Assembly: GCF_001687105.1 (NCBI RefSeq)
Contig: NZ_CP014596.1
Location: 985,501 to 1,049,500 of the forward strand
Source: Salipiger sp. CCB-MM3
GTDB taxonomy: Bacteria > Pseudomonadota > Alphaproteobacteria > Rhodobacterales > Rhodobacteraceae
Reading direction: 5' to 3'
DNA: 64,000 nt
Part shown: positions 21,244-29,533 of the stretch, one piece after another
Numbering within the stretch: the first letter of the stretch is position 1
How the letters are laid out: every line of letters begins with the position of its first letter
Notes under the pieces: generated by a model
What the model saw: the letters and a program-made list of their open reading frames with translations, nothing else
The model's database searches: none
What the model was told of the DNA's origin: nothing
Program-made: the position numbers and the translations under genes

Positions 21244-22527
21244 ATGATCTTTCCCCGTTTGACCGCTCCGCTGCCGCGCTTCATCGCCGCGAGCGCCGTG
21301 ACCAACCTCGGCGACGGCATCGCGGTGGTGGCATGGGCGTGGGTGGCGACGCTGCTGACCCGCGATCCGCTGCTGGTGGCGCTGATCCCGGTGGCGCTGC
21401 GGCTGCCATGGGCGATCTTCGCCATCCCTGCGGGCATCGTGACCGACCGGGTGAACCGCAAGATGCTGATCCTTGCCGCCGACGTGGTGCGGGCCATCGC
21501 CTTCGTGATCGCGGCCTTTGCCATCCACCTCGCGACGCCGCTGCCTCCTGCGCCAGAGAGCGGCCTTGCCGACCCGATGCTCTTTGCGGTGCTGGGGATC
21601 ACCGCGCTGCTGATCGGGGCCGCCGAGGTGTTCCGTGACAATGCCGCGCAGACGGTGCTGCCCTCGCTTGTCGCCTCCGATAAGCTCGAAAGCGCCAACG
21701 GCCAGCTGTGGAGTGCCGAGCTGACCGCCAATGCGCTGGCGGGGCCCGCGCTTGGGGCCTTCCTGCTGGCCGAGGCGGTGGCGCTGCCCTTTGCCTTCAA
21801 CATCGCGGCCTATGCGCTGGCGGTGGCGTTGGTGGCGCGGCTGAAGGTGCGCCCGCGCAGCCGGACCCGAGGCAGGCGTGACTGGAAGGCCGAGTTCCGG
21901 CAGGGCTTTGAGTTTCTCATGAAAGCGCCGATGCTGCGCATGCTCGCCGTGCTGACCGGGCTTTGGAACATGTGCCATCAGATGGTGGTGATGGCGCTGG
22001 TGCTGCATGTCCAAGAGAACCTCGGCGCCGGGCCGCGCGCCTATGGGGTGATGCTGGCTGCGGGCGCCATTGGCGGGGTGATCGGCGGCGTCATCGGTGG
22101 GCATGTGGCGGCGCGGCTGGGGCGGGGGCGCACGGCGCAATGGGCGTTGCTGCTCAGCTCGGCGAGTTTCCTGCTGATCCCTTGGATGCCGGACCCGGTG
22201 AGCCTTGCGCTGGTGCTGGCCGGCTTCGGCCTGTTCGGCGTAACGTGGGACGCGGTCTCGGTGGCTTACCGCCAGCGGATGATCCCCGACGAGATCCTCG
22301 GGCGGGTCAGTTCGCTCTACCGGCTGACGACATGGGGCATGATGCCGGTGGGGCTGCTGCTCTCGGGCTGGCTGGTGCGGGTGGGCGAGCCGGTGCTGGG
22401 CCGGAGCGCGGCGCTTGAACTGCCCTTCTTCGTGGCCGGGGCCACGACCGTGGGGCTGACCGTCATGGCGTGGGCACGGGTCGGGCGCGGCTTTGCAGAG
22501 CCCGGCGCGGCGGTGCGGACAGGCTGA
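21244..22527 (+). CDS. MFS permease
   Basis: 427-residue integral membrane protein with about 12 hydrophobic segments, resembling the MFS_3/enterobactin-exporter-like group. Landmarks: FIAASAVTNLGDGIAVVAWA in helix 1, FAIPAGIVTDRVNRKMLILA for the loop 2-3 motif A (D-R-x-N-R-K), and QTVLPSLVASDKLESANGQL after helix 4. It stands 120 bases after the MocR gene on the same strand, so it could export or import a compound connected with that regulator. The ATG at 21244 is used; an in-frame TTG at 21232 is possible. Confidence 0.85.
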   Translation: MIFPRLTAPLPRFIAASAVTNLGDGIAVVAWAWVATLLTRDPLLVALIPVALRLPWAIFAIPAGIVTDRVNRKMLILAADVVRAIAFVIAAFAIHLATPLPPAPESGLADPMLFAVLGITALLIGAAEVFRDNAAQTVLPSLVASDKLESANGQLWSAELTANALAGPALGAFLLAEAVALPFAFNIAAYALAVALVARLKVRPRSRTRGRRDWKAEFRQGFEFLMKAPMLRMLAVLTGLWNMCHQMVVMALVLHVQENLGAGPRAYGVMLAAGAIGGVIGGVIGGHVAARLGRGRTAQWALLLSSASFLLIPWMPDPVSLALVLAGFGLFGVTWDAVSVAYRQRMIPDEILGRVSSLYRLTTWGMMPVGLLLSGWLVRVGEPVLGRSAALELPFFVAGATTVGLTVMAWARVGRGFAEPGAAVRTG

Positions 22528-22555
22528 CGGCGCGCCCCTGAGGCGCCAGCCGTCA
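22525..22555. terminator. Possible bidirectional hairpin between convergent MFS and LysR genes
   Basis: The two stop codons face each other and lie within an inverted repeat (TGACGGC at 22525-22531 with GCCGTCA at 22549-22555). A GC-rich inner repeat adds to the structure. No long T-run follows, so termination efficiency is uncertain. Confidence 0.4.
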
Positions 22556-23737
22556 TACGCCACGATGCGCCGTGGCGGCGGTGCGGATCTCGGACAGCAG
22601 CAGGTTCTGCGCCTGCGTGGGGATCCAATCGGCCCGCAGGGTGAGCCCGATGGGCCGGTTCCGCCAGTGCCCGGCCACATCCAACGGCAGCAGCGCGCCG
22701 TTCGCGATCTCTGCCTCGGCTTGAGCCGCCGAGATGCAGCCAAGGAAGTCTCCACGCATCAGCAACTCGCGCATGAACAGGATGGAGCCCGCCTCGATCA
22801 CGCTTTTGGGCTCGCCGCCGGGCAGTCCGGCGAAAAACCAGTCGAATTGCGCGCGCGAGGGGGTGCCCGCGCGCGGCACGACCCACATGTACCCGGCGAG
22901 GTCTGCGGCAGTCAGAGCGTGTGCGCAGAGCAGCGGATGGCCGGGGCGGGCCAGCATGGCGAGCGTGTCGTCAAACAGCGGCTCCTGCACGACATCGCGG
23001 ATCGGTGCCGGATCGCGCAGCGCGCCGAGTAACAGGTCGACGTCGCCCCGCCGAAGCCCCGCCAGAAGATCATCGTACAGCCCGTCGACCACGAGGATCG
23101 GTTGATGCGGGCGCTGCGCGCGAAATGCGGCGATGGCCTGCGGCAGCAGCACCGAGCGGGCCATGGGCAGCGCGCCGATCACCAGCCGGCCAACCTCGCG
23201 CCCGTCGATCTCGGCAAGTTCCGCCTCGGCCTGCTCCAGTTCCGCAAAGGCCAGACGCGCGGCCTGCGCCAGCTTTGCGGCGGCGCGGCTGACCACCAGC
23301 CCGTTGTGCCGCCGCTCGAAGAGTTGCTGGCCCGCCTCGCCCTCAAGCTGGGTGATGGCGCGGTGCACCGTGGGCTGGGCGTGACCAAGCTGTCGCGCGG
23401 CGAGGGTGAAATTCTCGGTGTCGACCACCGCGATCAGCGCCGTCAGCTGCGAGCTTGACGCGGTGAGGCAAAGGCGTGGCGAGAGCGCTTCGAGCACCGG
23501 GTCGATCCGCGCGAAGGCCCGCGTGACCCGCGTCCCCAGCAGCGCGCCGCGCTCGGTCGCAAAGACCCCCTGCCGCGACCGCTCGAAGAGCGGGCCGCCC
23601 GCCTGAGTTTCGAGCTTGCTCAAAGCCTGCGTGACCGCAGGCTGCGAGACATGGGTGCGGGCTGATGCCTGCGTCAAAGAGCGCAGTTCAAGCACCGCGC
23701 GGAAAACCCGCAGATGCCTCAGGTTGCGCGAGATCAT
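22553..23737 (-). CDS. LysR-type regulator with two consecutive HTH domains
   Basis: 394-residue regulator, about 90 residues longer than ordinary LysR proteins. Two HTH units are visible one after another: LRHLRVFRAVLELRSLTQAS with THVSQPAVTQALSKLETQAG (residues 5-60), and, after a short linker, LTALIAVVDTENFTLAARQL with GHAQPTVHRAITQLEGEAGQ (about 95-155). A normal effector domain follows (GRLVIGALPMARSVLLPQ...). It is divergent from the meta-cleavage genes and probably their activator. The effector could be an aromatic acid. In-frame ATG at 23803 is an alternative start that would add 22 residues. Confidence 0.88.
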   Translation of the reverse strand: MISRNLRHLRVFRAVLELRSLTQASARTHVSQPAVTQALSKLETQAGGPLFERSRQGVFATERGALLGTRVTRAFARIDPVLEALSPRLCLTASSSQLTALIAVVDTENFTLAARQLGHAQPTVHRAITQLEGEAGQQLFERRHNGLVVSRAAAKLAQAARLAFAELEQAEAELAEIDGREVGRLVIGALPMARSVLLPQAIAAFRAQRPHQPILVVDGLYDDLLAGLRRGDVDLLLGALRDPAPIRDVVQEPLFDDTLAMLARPGHPLLCAHALTAADLAGYMWVVPRAGTPSRAQFDWFFAGLPGGEPKSVIEAGSILFMRELLMRGDFLGCISAAQAEAEIANGALLPLDVAGHWRNRPIGLTLRADWIPTQAQNLLLSEIRTAATAHRGV

Positions 23738-23803
23738 CACGCGATCACCGCTCTGTTCCAGGCTGAACTGGAAGGCTCGCTCTGTCTGAGCATGACGTCT
23801 CAT

Positions 23804-23950
23804 CTCTGCTTTTGTCCCGCATTCCTTGGCATGAAGCCTGCTAACTTTCCATCAGCTATAGCCAATTCTTATCCTAACGCATGCGTTTCGAAATTGCCCG
23901 TTTTGGTCTGGCCATGACATCTGCGGGGCAAGACACCCGGAGGAGACATC
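23804..23950. promoter_or_regulatory. Divergent promoter between LysR and galB-like genes
   Basis: The gap holds an AT-rich dyad ATAGCCAATTCTTAT (23858-23872) containing a LysR-type T-N11-A core (T at 23859, A at 23871), the expected binding form for the divergent regulator. CGGAGGAGACATC just before the galB ATG is its RBS. Confidence 0.5.
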
Positions 23951-24682
23951 ATGTCCGACAAGAAGACCGCGCTGATCATTTCCGCCCATGCCGCCGATTT
24001 CGTCTGGCGCTGTGGCGGCGCGATCGCGCTGCATGCGGAGCTTGGCTATGAGGTCACCGTGGCCTGCCTCTCCTTCGGCGAACGCGGCGAGAGCGCGCGT
24101 CTTTGGAAGGAAGGCAAGTCGCTGCAGGAGGTGAAAGACATCCGTCGCGGCGAAGCCGAAGCCGCCGCCGAAGCGCTCGGCGTCCACGAGCTGGTGTGCT
24201 TCGACAAGGGCGACTACCCGCTGCATCTGGACGCCGCCGACAAGGGCGAGTTGGTCGACCTCATCCGCAAGGTTCAGCCCAGCTTCATGATGAGCCATTC
24301 GCAGTATGACCCCTACAACACCGACCACATGTATATGTCGCAGGTGACGCTGGAGTGCCGGATGATCGCGCAGGCTTGGGGCCACAATCCCGGTGAAAAG
24401 GTCCTCGGCGCGCCGCAGCTCTATCTCTTCGAGCCGCATCAGACCGAGCAGATGGGATGGAAGCCCGACACGTTCCTCGACATCACTCCAGTCTGGGAGA
24501 AGAAGCGCCGCGCGATGGAGTGCAACAAGGGGCAACTGCACCTGTGGGACTATTACACCCGCGTCGCGCAGCAGCGCGCCAACCACTTCAAGCGCAACTC
24601 CGGCGGCATGTCGGGCGGGCGTGACTGCCATTACGCCGAAGGCTTCCAGTCGATCTTCCCACGCACCGTGGACGAGCTCTGA
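23951..24682 (+). CDS. galB: GalB-like 4-oxalomesaconate hydratase (PIG-L fold)
   Basis: 243-residue zinc protein of the PIG-L deacetylase superfamily, close in type to Pseudomonas putida GalB, which hydrates 4-oxalomesaconate to 4-carboxy-4-hydroxy-2-oxoadipate in gallate breakdown. The metal site is seen in IISAHAADFVWRCGGAIALH (His-x-x-Asp variant) and MMSHSQYDPYNTDHMYMSQV (Tyr-x-Pro-Asp-His block). It is the first gene of the meta-cleavage operon, with the GalC and GalD equivalents following, which strongly supports this role. GGAGGAG precedes the ATG. Confidence 0.9.
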   Translation: MSDKKTALIISAHAADFVWRCGGAIALHAELGYEVTVACLSFGERGESARLWKEGKSLQEVKDIRRGEAEAAAEALGVHELVCFDKGDYPLHLDAADKGELVDLIRKVQPSFMMSHSQYDPYNTDHMYMSQVTLECRMIAQAWGHNPGEKVLGAPQLYLFEPHQTEQMGWKPDTFLDITPVWEKKRRAMECNKGQLHLWDYYTRVAQQRANHFKRNSGGMSGGRDCHYAEGFQSIFPRTVDEL

Positions 24683-24702
24683 GGCCAAGGGAGGAGACCA
24701 CC

Positions 24703-25668
24703 ATGACCCAGCCGACCAACCCCAGTTTCGACATCGCGCATCTTGGCCATGTGGAGATGCTGACGGATAAGTTCGAAGAGAGCCTCGACTTTTTCACCCG
24801 CATCTATGGCCTGAAGCTCTCAGGGCAGGATGAGACCAGCGCCTATCTGCGCGCTTGGGACGACTATGAGTATTGCACGCTGAAACTCACCCGCTCGGAC
24901 AGCACCGGGGTCGCGCATATCGGCTATCGCGCCGCCTCGCCCGAGGCGCTGGCGCGCCGCGTCGCGGTGATCGAGGCGTCGGGCTACAAGCTGCACGGCT
25001 GGACCGAGGGTGATCTGAGCCACGGCCGGGCCTTTCGTTTCGAGGACCCTTTCGGCCATGTCTTCGAGATTTACTACGAGACGCGCTGGTACGAACCGCA
25101 GGGCGATGCCGAGCGCGCCGCGCTGAAGAACACCGCCTCGGCCTTCTCCGGGGCCGCGCCGCGGCGGCTCGACCATCTCAACCTGCTCGCTTCGGATGTC
25201 AGCGAATTCCGGCGGTTCATGGAGGTCTGTCTCGGCAGCCGCGTGACCGAATATATCGAGCTCGACAACGGGCGGATCGGCGGCTGCTGGTTCACCGTCA
25301 ACAACAAGACCTACGATCTGGCCTGCACCGAGGAACACGGCGGCGGCAGCGCGCGGCTGCACCATGTGACCTATGCCACGGACCAGCGTGAGGACATCCT
25401 GCGCGCGGCGGACATCTTCCTGCAAAGCGGCGTGCATATCGAGACCGGCCCGCACAAACACGCCATTCAGGGCACTTTCTTTTTGTATGTCTGGGAGCCT
25501 GCGGGCAACCGCGTGGAGCTGGCCAACGCCGGGGCGCGGCTGATCCTCGCGCCGGACTGGCAGCCGGTGTGCTGGACCGAGACGGACCGCAAGAAGGGGC
25601 AGGCCTGGGGGCTGAAAACCATCGAGAGTTTCCACACCCACGGCACGCCGCCGGTGGCGAAGGGCTGA
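24703..25668 (+). CDS. Type I (VOC) extradiol ring-cleavage dioxygenase
   Basis: 321-residue catechol 2,3-dioxygenase-like protein made of two vicinal-oxygen-chelate modules, N-terminal (IAHLGHVEMLTDKFEESLDF) and C-terminal. The iron triad is present in the second: His in RRLDHLNLLASDVSEF, His in ARLHHVTYATDQREDI, and Glu in AGNRVELANAGARLI. It would open a vicinal diol with molecular oxygen. Its place between the hydratase and aldolase genes makes it the ring-opening step of this pathway, whereas the gallate and protocatechuate 4,5-pathways use LigB-type (class III) dioxygenases. The substrate is not known; gallate or a related dihydroxybenzoate-type compound is inferred. RBS GGGAGGAG. Confidence 0.9.
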   Translation: MTQPTNPSFDIAHLGHVEMLTDKFEESLDFFTRIYGLKLSGQDETSAYLRAWDDYEYCTLKLTRSDSTGVAHIGYRAASPEALARRVAVIEASGYKLHGWTEGDLSHGRAFRFEDPFGHVFEIYYETRWYEPQGDAERAALKNTASAFSGAAPRRLDHLNLLASDVSEFRRFMEVCLGSRVTEYIELDNGRIGGCWFTVNNKTYDLACTEEHGGGSARLHHVTYATDQREDILRAADIFLQSGVHIETGPHKHAIQGTFFLYVWEPAGNRVELANAGARLILAPDWQPVCWTETDRKKGQAWGLKTIESFHTHGTPPVAKG

Positions 25669-25745
25669 GCCCCCGACCGGCGCTGCGCTGCGTGGCGCTG
25701 CCGGGATGTGCGTAATTGGAAAGAGAAGAAGCGGGAGAGCTTGCC

Positions 25746-26417
25746 ATGGCAGTCGTGGTTCAGAACGTGGCGCGGGCCGATCGCGAGGTCATCGACGCGC
25801 TGGGGCGCGCGGGCGTCGCCACCGTGCATGAGGCGCAGGGGCGCAGCGGATGCCTGCAGAGCTATATGCGGCCGATCTATCCCGGCGCGCAGATCGCCGG
25901 CTCGGCGGTGACCATCTCGGCGCCTCCGGGCGACAACTGGATGGTGCATGTGGCCATCGAACAGCTGCAGGCCGGGGACGTTCTGGTGCTGGCGCCGACC
26001 TCGCCCTGCGACACCGGCTATTTTGGCGACCTGCTGGCCACTTCGGCGCAGACGCGCGGCTGCCGCGGGCTGATCATCGACGCGGGCTGCCGCGACGTGA
26101 GGGACTTGACGCAAATGGGCTTTCCGGTCTGGTCCAAGGCGGTCAGCGCGCAGGGCACGGTCAAGGAGACGCTGGGCTCGGTCAATGTGCCGGTCGTCTG
26201 CGCCGGGCAGAGCATCGCGGCGGGCGACGTGATCGTCGCCGATGACGACGGTGTCGCGGTGGTACGGCGCGACGAGGCGGCGGCGGTGCTGGCGAAGGCC
26301 GAGGTACGGCTGGCCGCCGAAGAGGCCAAGCGCAAGCGGCTGGCGGCGGGCGAGCTGGGGCTCGACATTTACGACATGCGCGGGCGGTTGGCCGAGAAAG
26401 GGCTGAAATACGTCTGA
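25746..26417 (+). CDS. galC: 4-carboxy-4-hydroxy-2-oxoadipate aldolase / oxaloacetate decarboxylase (RraA-like)
   Basis: 223 residues of the RraA-like fold. Cleaves 4-carboxy-4-hydroxy-2-oxoadipate to pyruvate and oxaloacetate. Family landmarks: [20 protein letters not shown] at the N terminus, [20 protein letters not shown] and the DxxxR-type metal/substrate motif [18 protein letters not shown], then [20 protein letters not shown]. This matches GalC/LigK class II aldolases. The ATG at 25746 has GGGAG upstream and gives the standard terminus; upstream in-frame codons have no RBS. Confidence 0.92.
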   Translation: MAVVVQNVARADREVIDALGRAGVATVHEAQGRSGCLQSYMRPIYPGAQIAGSAVTISAPPGDNWMVHVAIEQLQAGDVLVLAPTSPCDTGYFGDLLATSAQTRGCRGLIIDAGCRDVRDLTQMGFPVWSKAVSAQGTVKETLGSVNVPVVCAGQSIAAGDVIVADDDGVAVVRRDEAAAVLAKAEVRLAAEEAKRKRLAAGELGLDIYDMRGRLAEKGLKYV

Positions 26418-26468
26418 GGCGGTTTGCGCCGGGTCTTGAGTATTTTGGGAAAGACGAAAGGACGCGGG

Positions 26469-27530
26469 ATGGGCGGAGCGGAGGGCATTGCCTGCCTTTG
26501 GATGCGCGGCGGCACGTCGAAGGGGGCCTATTTTCTGGCCGGTGATTTGCCCGCTGACGCCGCAGAGCGTGACGATCTGCTGCTGCGCATCATGGGCTCG
26601 CCCGATCCGGCGCAGATCGACGGCATCGGCGGGGCGGACCCGCTGACCTCGAAGGTGGCGGTGCTGGCGCCGCCGTCGCGTCCGGATGCGGATGTGGATT
26701 ATCTGTTTCTGCAGGTGTTCATGGATCGGGCGCTGGTGTCGGACGCGCAGGGCTGCGGCAATATCCTCGCCGGGGTTGGCCCCGCCGCCATCGAGCGCGG
26801 ACTTGTGGCTGCCTCGGGGGATGAGACCTCGGTGCGCATCCACATGCGCAACACCGGCGAGATCGCGGTGGCCCGCGTGCAGACGCCCGGGGGGCGGGTG
26901 AGTTATGAGGGTGCGGCGCGTATCGACGGGGTGCCCGGCCATCACGCGCCGGTGCCGCTGATGTTCGAGGGGCTGGCGGGCGCGATGTGCGGCGCGCTTC
27001 TGCCATCGGGCAACGCGGTGGATGTGATCGACGGCGCGGCGTGCACGCTGATCGACAACGGCATGCCCTGCGTCATCCTGCGCGCCTCGGACATGGGGAT
27101 CAGTGGCCGCGAGAGCCGCGACGATCTTGATGCCAATGCCGCGCTGAAGACGCGGCTGGAGGCGATCCGTCTGCAGGCCGGGCCGCTGATGACCCTTGGC
27201 GATGTGACCGCAAAGTCGGTGCCGAAGATGATTTTGGTCTCGCCCCCACGCGCGGGCGGCGTGATTGCCACCCGCAGCTTCATCCCGCACCGCTGCCATG
27301 CCACCATCGGCGTCTTCGCCGCGGTCAGCGTGGCCACCGCCTGCACTTTGCCCGGTACCCCCGCCGCCGCGCTGGCAGATTTGCCCGCGGCAGAGAGCTT
27401 TGCCATAGAGCACCCCAGCGGCGCTGCCGACGTTCTGCTCGAGCGTGGCGCGGATGGCGGGATCAAGCGCGCGGGGGTCCTGCGCACGGCGCGCAAGCTC
27501 TTTGACGGGCGGGTGTTCCCGCGGCGCTGA
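26469..27530 (+). CDS. galD: GalD-like 4-oxalomesaconate tautomerase (PrpF family)
   Basis: 353-residue protein of the PrpF/DAP-epimerase-like fold that converts the keto to the enol form of 4-oxalomesaconate before GalB acts. The hallmark CLWMRGGTSKGAYFLAGDLP near residue 10 and SDAQGCGNILAGVGPAAIER (Cys-Gly-Asn catalytic loop) match the family, as does IDNGMPCVILRASDMGISG. AAAGGA lies six bases before the ATG at 26469. It closes the operon, giving the ordered set of ring-opening, tautomerisation, hydration and aldol cleavage genes. Confidence 0.92.
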   Translation: MGGAEGIACLWMRGGTSKGAYFLAGDLPADAAERDDLLLRIMGSPDPAQIDGIGGADPLTSKVAVLAPPSRPDADVDYLFLQVFMDRALVSDAQGCGNILAGVGPAAIERGLVAASGDETSVRIHMRNTGEIAVARVQTPGGRVSYEGAARIDGVPGHHAPVPLMFEGLAGAMCGALLPSGNAVDVIDGAACTLIDNGMPCVILRASDMGISGRESRDDLDANAALKTRLEAIRLQAGPLMTLGDVTAKSVPKMILVSPPRAGGVIATRSFIPHRCHATIGVFAAVSVATACTLPGTPAAALADLPAAESFAIEHPSGAADVLLERGADGGIKRAGVLRTARKLFDGRVFPRR

Positions 27531-28010
27531 CTGATTGGCGAGAGCATGCGGCAATGAGAGCGCACAGTCGCCGCGAGCGGCACATCAAAGAGCGGTTTGA
27601 GGATCGAGCGGTTGGGGGGAGGAGTGCGGCGACCCCAGGGAGGAGGAGAGGGGCCGCCGCTGAAATGCAGGGCTCAGGGAGGAGGAGAGAGCCCGGCAAA
27701 TTCCGTGGCACGTTGCCGTGCCGTGACCCTGAAATAGGTCATGCGGCGGCGCAGAACAAGATAGCCGAGCGCAAAGCTGATCTGCGTTGGGTGCATGGGT
27801 GGCCGCGGGGATCGGCACCCTTCATCGTGTCAGCGCAAGGCATTGCGTTCGTTTGGATATCGCGCGGCATTTCGGCGGTGCGCCGGGGCCATGGTCTCGA
27901 ACACCGCAAGGCGCTTGAGGGTGCTTGCCGGTGGCGACGTTCCGCGCCGAACACGCGCTTGGGCGGTTGCGTGGCAGCCGTGGGTGCTACGCCGCGCGGT
28001 CATCGCAGAA
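27531..28010. other. Gene-poor stretch with a 15-bp direct repeat
   Basis: About 480 bases without a credible gene: the open frames here have compositions rich in Arg, Pro and Ser, with no RBS or family motifs. Two exact copies of CAGGGAGGAGGAGAG lie at 27636-27650 and 27675-27689, 39 bases apart. On the minus strand a short hydrophobic stretch (QISFALGYLVLRRRM, about 27745-27785) could be a remnant of a membrane-protein gene, but it is too short to call. The patch separates the catabolic operon from the next genes and may be a decayed or inserted segment. Confidence 0.4.
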
Positions 28011-28043
28011 GAAAGGCCGCGACGCCTGGCGTCACGGCCTTTC
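28011..28043 (-). terminator. Rho-independent-type hairpin after the PRC-barrel gene
   Basis: A long stem, GAAAGGCCG and GACGCC pairing with GGCGTC and CGGCCTTTC, with one mismatch and a one-base loop. It is 48 bases past the stop of the minus-strand PRC-barrel gene and ends in TTTCTTCTG on that strand. It may also stop read-through from the plus-strand operon. Confidence 0.8.
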
Positions 28044-28090
28044 GGTCTTGATCACGCGGGTGGGGGCACGCCCCACCGAAGCATTCTGCC

Positions 28091-28603
28091 TCAGCCGTCA
28101 GTGCTGACGTTGACCTCGGTCGCCGCGTTCAGCGCGCTGGCGAATTCGGCCTTCGACATGTTCAGCACCAGATCCTGATCGGCGTTGGCCGACAGGCGGC
28201 TCATGCGCACGGCGGCGTTCTCGATCGGACGCTCGTCCGCGCCTTCCATCTCGCCGTCGAGGTCGATGACCACGAGCCCTTGGTTCGTGTCGGATTTCAG
28301 CACGGTGCCGATGATCTCACCGTCGCTCGAGCGCACAATGGCATCATCGGTCAGCGCGGCATCAAGCTGGGCCGAGATGTCCGACGCTTCGCTATAGGCC
28401 TCATCTGCGCCGACAGCCTCGACACCGGCCTGCGCCGTGTCAGTCGCGGTCTCGCCGATGGCGTAGGCGGTATCGCCGATTGCGTCGACGGCCTCGGCGG
28501 CCTGCTCTTTGACGCTGGCGTCATTGTTGGCCTGAGCGCCGATGGCGCCAGCCAGAACCATGGTGATCGCGGCGGTGGTGGTGGTCAGAAAGCGTTTGGT
28601 CAT
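28091..28603 (-). CDS. Exported PRC-barrel-like protein
   Basis: 170-residue secreted protein. A signal peptide (MTKRFLTTTTAAITMVLAGA, cut after GAQA) is followed by an Ala/Thr/Glu-rich segment of low complexity (EQAAEAVDAIGDTAYAIGET) and a C-terminal PRC-barrel-like domain (IVRSSDGEIIGTVLKSDTNQ ... LVVIDLDGEMEG). Such proteins are frequent in Rhodobacterales periplasm and are linked with envelope stress or surface maintenance, without a defined activity. GGAGGAG precedes the ATG. Monocistronic, with its own terminator. Confidence 0.85.
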   Translation of the reverse strand: MTKRFLTTTTAAITMVLAGAIGAQANNDASVKEQAAEAVDAIGDTAYAIGETATDTAQAGVEAVGADEAYSEASDISAQLDAALTDDAIVRSSDGEIIGTVLKSDTNQGLVVIDLDGEMEGADERPIENAAVRMSRLSANADQDLVLNMSKAEFASALNAATEVNVSTDG

Positions 28604-28888
28604 TGCGCTTCTCCTCCGTCTTGGTTGCGCGGTTCCCCTCAGGGTCTCGGCTGCACAATGAGGATACCCCCGGGTAAGGTTCCAAGTTTTTTTCGCGCGG
28701 CCCCGCTGACGGTGCGTCAGGCGTGCTCATGACATTGGGGCATTAGGCATTGGGGCAGTGAGCCGGTGAAACGAATGAAACGCCCGGCGCAATCGCGCTG
28801 AAACGCCGGGGCGTCAGAACTTCTGTCCATCGGAAGGGCACGGTGCCCGACCAGAGCCAACAGACCAAAGCAACATCAGGAGTTCACA
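28604..28888. promoter_or_regulatory. Divergent leader between PRC-barrel and OsmC genes
   Basis: This 285-base gap must hold promoters for both divergent genes. No clear operator was found; a short repetition of GGCATTGGGGCA-like units (CATTGGGGCATTAGGCATTG, 28733-28752) is the only structure. AGGAG lies before the OsmC ATG. Confidence 0.35.
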
Positions 28889-29467
28889 ATGACCACCCAG
28901 ACCCTCGAAAAGCCCGCCAAATCCGCCATGAACGGCGTTGATGTCCCCACCTTCCTCGCCACGCTCGGCGTTGTGGGCGAGACCCCGGACATCGCCAAAT
29001 TCACCTTCCGCGCCAATGGCGAATGGCTTTCGGGCACTCACAGCCGCACCGCCTTCACCGGGTTCCACGGCGCGATGCAGGAGATGGAGCACCGCCGCGA
29101 CTATGCCGTCGAATGCGATCACCCGCAGGTGCTTTGCGGGGCCGACAACGGGGTCACCCCGGTCGAGCTTCTGCTGGCGGGGCTCGCCGCCTGCATCACC
29201 GCCGGGATCGGCAACATCGCCTCGATCCGTCAGGTCAAGCTGAGCGCGGTCGAGACCGCCATCGAAGGCGACATCAACCTCAATGGCATCCTCGGCTTGG
29301 ACAAGAGCGCCCGCAACGGCTTCACCGGGATCCGCATGGCGGTGACCATCCGCGGCGACGCCCCGCAGGAGACGCTGCGCGAGATCGTCGCGCAATCGGT
29401 CGCCCGCTCGGCTGTCTTCGATGTGCTGAGCAACGGTGTGCCGGTGAAGGTCGAGATGGCCGCTTGA
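28889..29467 (+). CDS. OsmC-family protein
   Basis: 192-residue member of the OsmC/Ohr superfamily, thiol peroxidases that use two conserved cysteines. Here they are in DHPQVLCGADNGVTPVELLL and LLAGLAACITAGIGNIASIR, matching the pattern of the first and second redox Cys. It is likely to reduce organic hydroperoxides or to bind a reactive acyl compound. It is the first of four plus-strand genes (microprotein and two flavoenzymes follow), suggesting detoxification or redox balance tied to a flavin-dependent oxidation. The very first 30 residues (EKPAKSAMNGVDVPTF) are an extension beyond the core domain. Confidence 0.9.
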   Translation: MTTQTLEKPAKSAMNGVDVPTFLATLGVVGETPDIAKFTFRANGEWLSGTHSRTAFTGFHGAMQEMEHRRDYAVECDHPQVLCGADNGVTPVELLLAGLAACITAGIGNIASIRQVKLSAVETAIEGDINLNGILGLDKSARNGFTGIRMAVTIRGDAPQETLREIVAQSVARSAVFDVLSNGVPVKVEMAA

Positions 29468-29533
29468 AACACCGCCCGCGCCATTGGGGCGCGGGCCAAT
29501 CCCCCGAACATTTCAGACCCAAAGGACAGACCC

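Noticed and set aside
19672..22755. Open frame of over 1000 codons on the minus strand across the MocR and MFS genes
   Set aside because: It is antisense to two well-recognised genes, is rich in Arg, Gln, His and Gly, has no domain and no RBS; a by-product of high GC third positions.
23951..27530. Assigning the operon simply to protocatechuate 4,5-cleavage
   Set aside because: LigAB, LigC and LigI equivalents are absent; presence of GalB- and GalD-type enzymes fits 4-oxalomesaconate formation better.
27554..28051. Plus-strand frame of 165 codons in the gene-poor patch
   Set aside because: No recognisable domain, biased composition, crosses a terminator-like hairpin and lacks an RBS.
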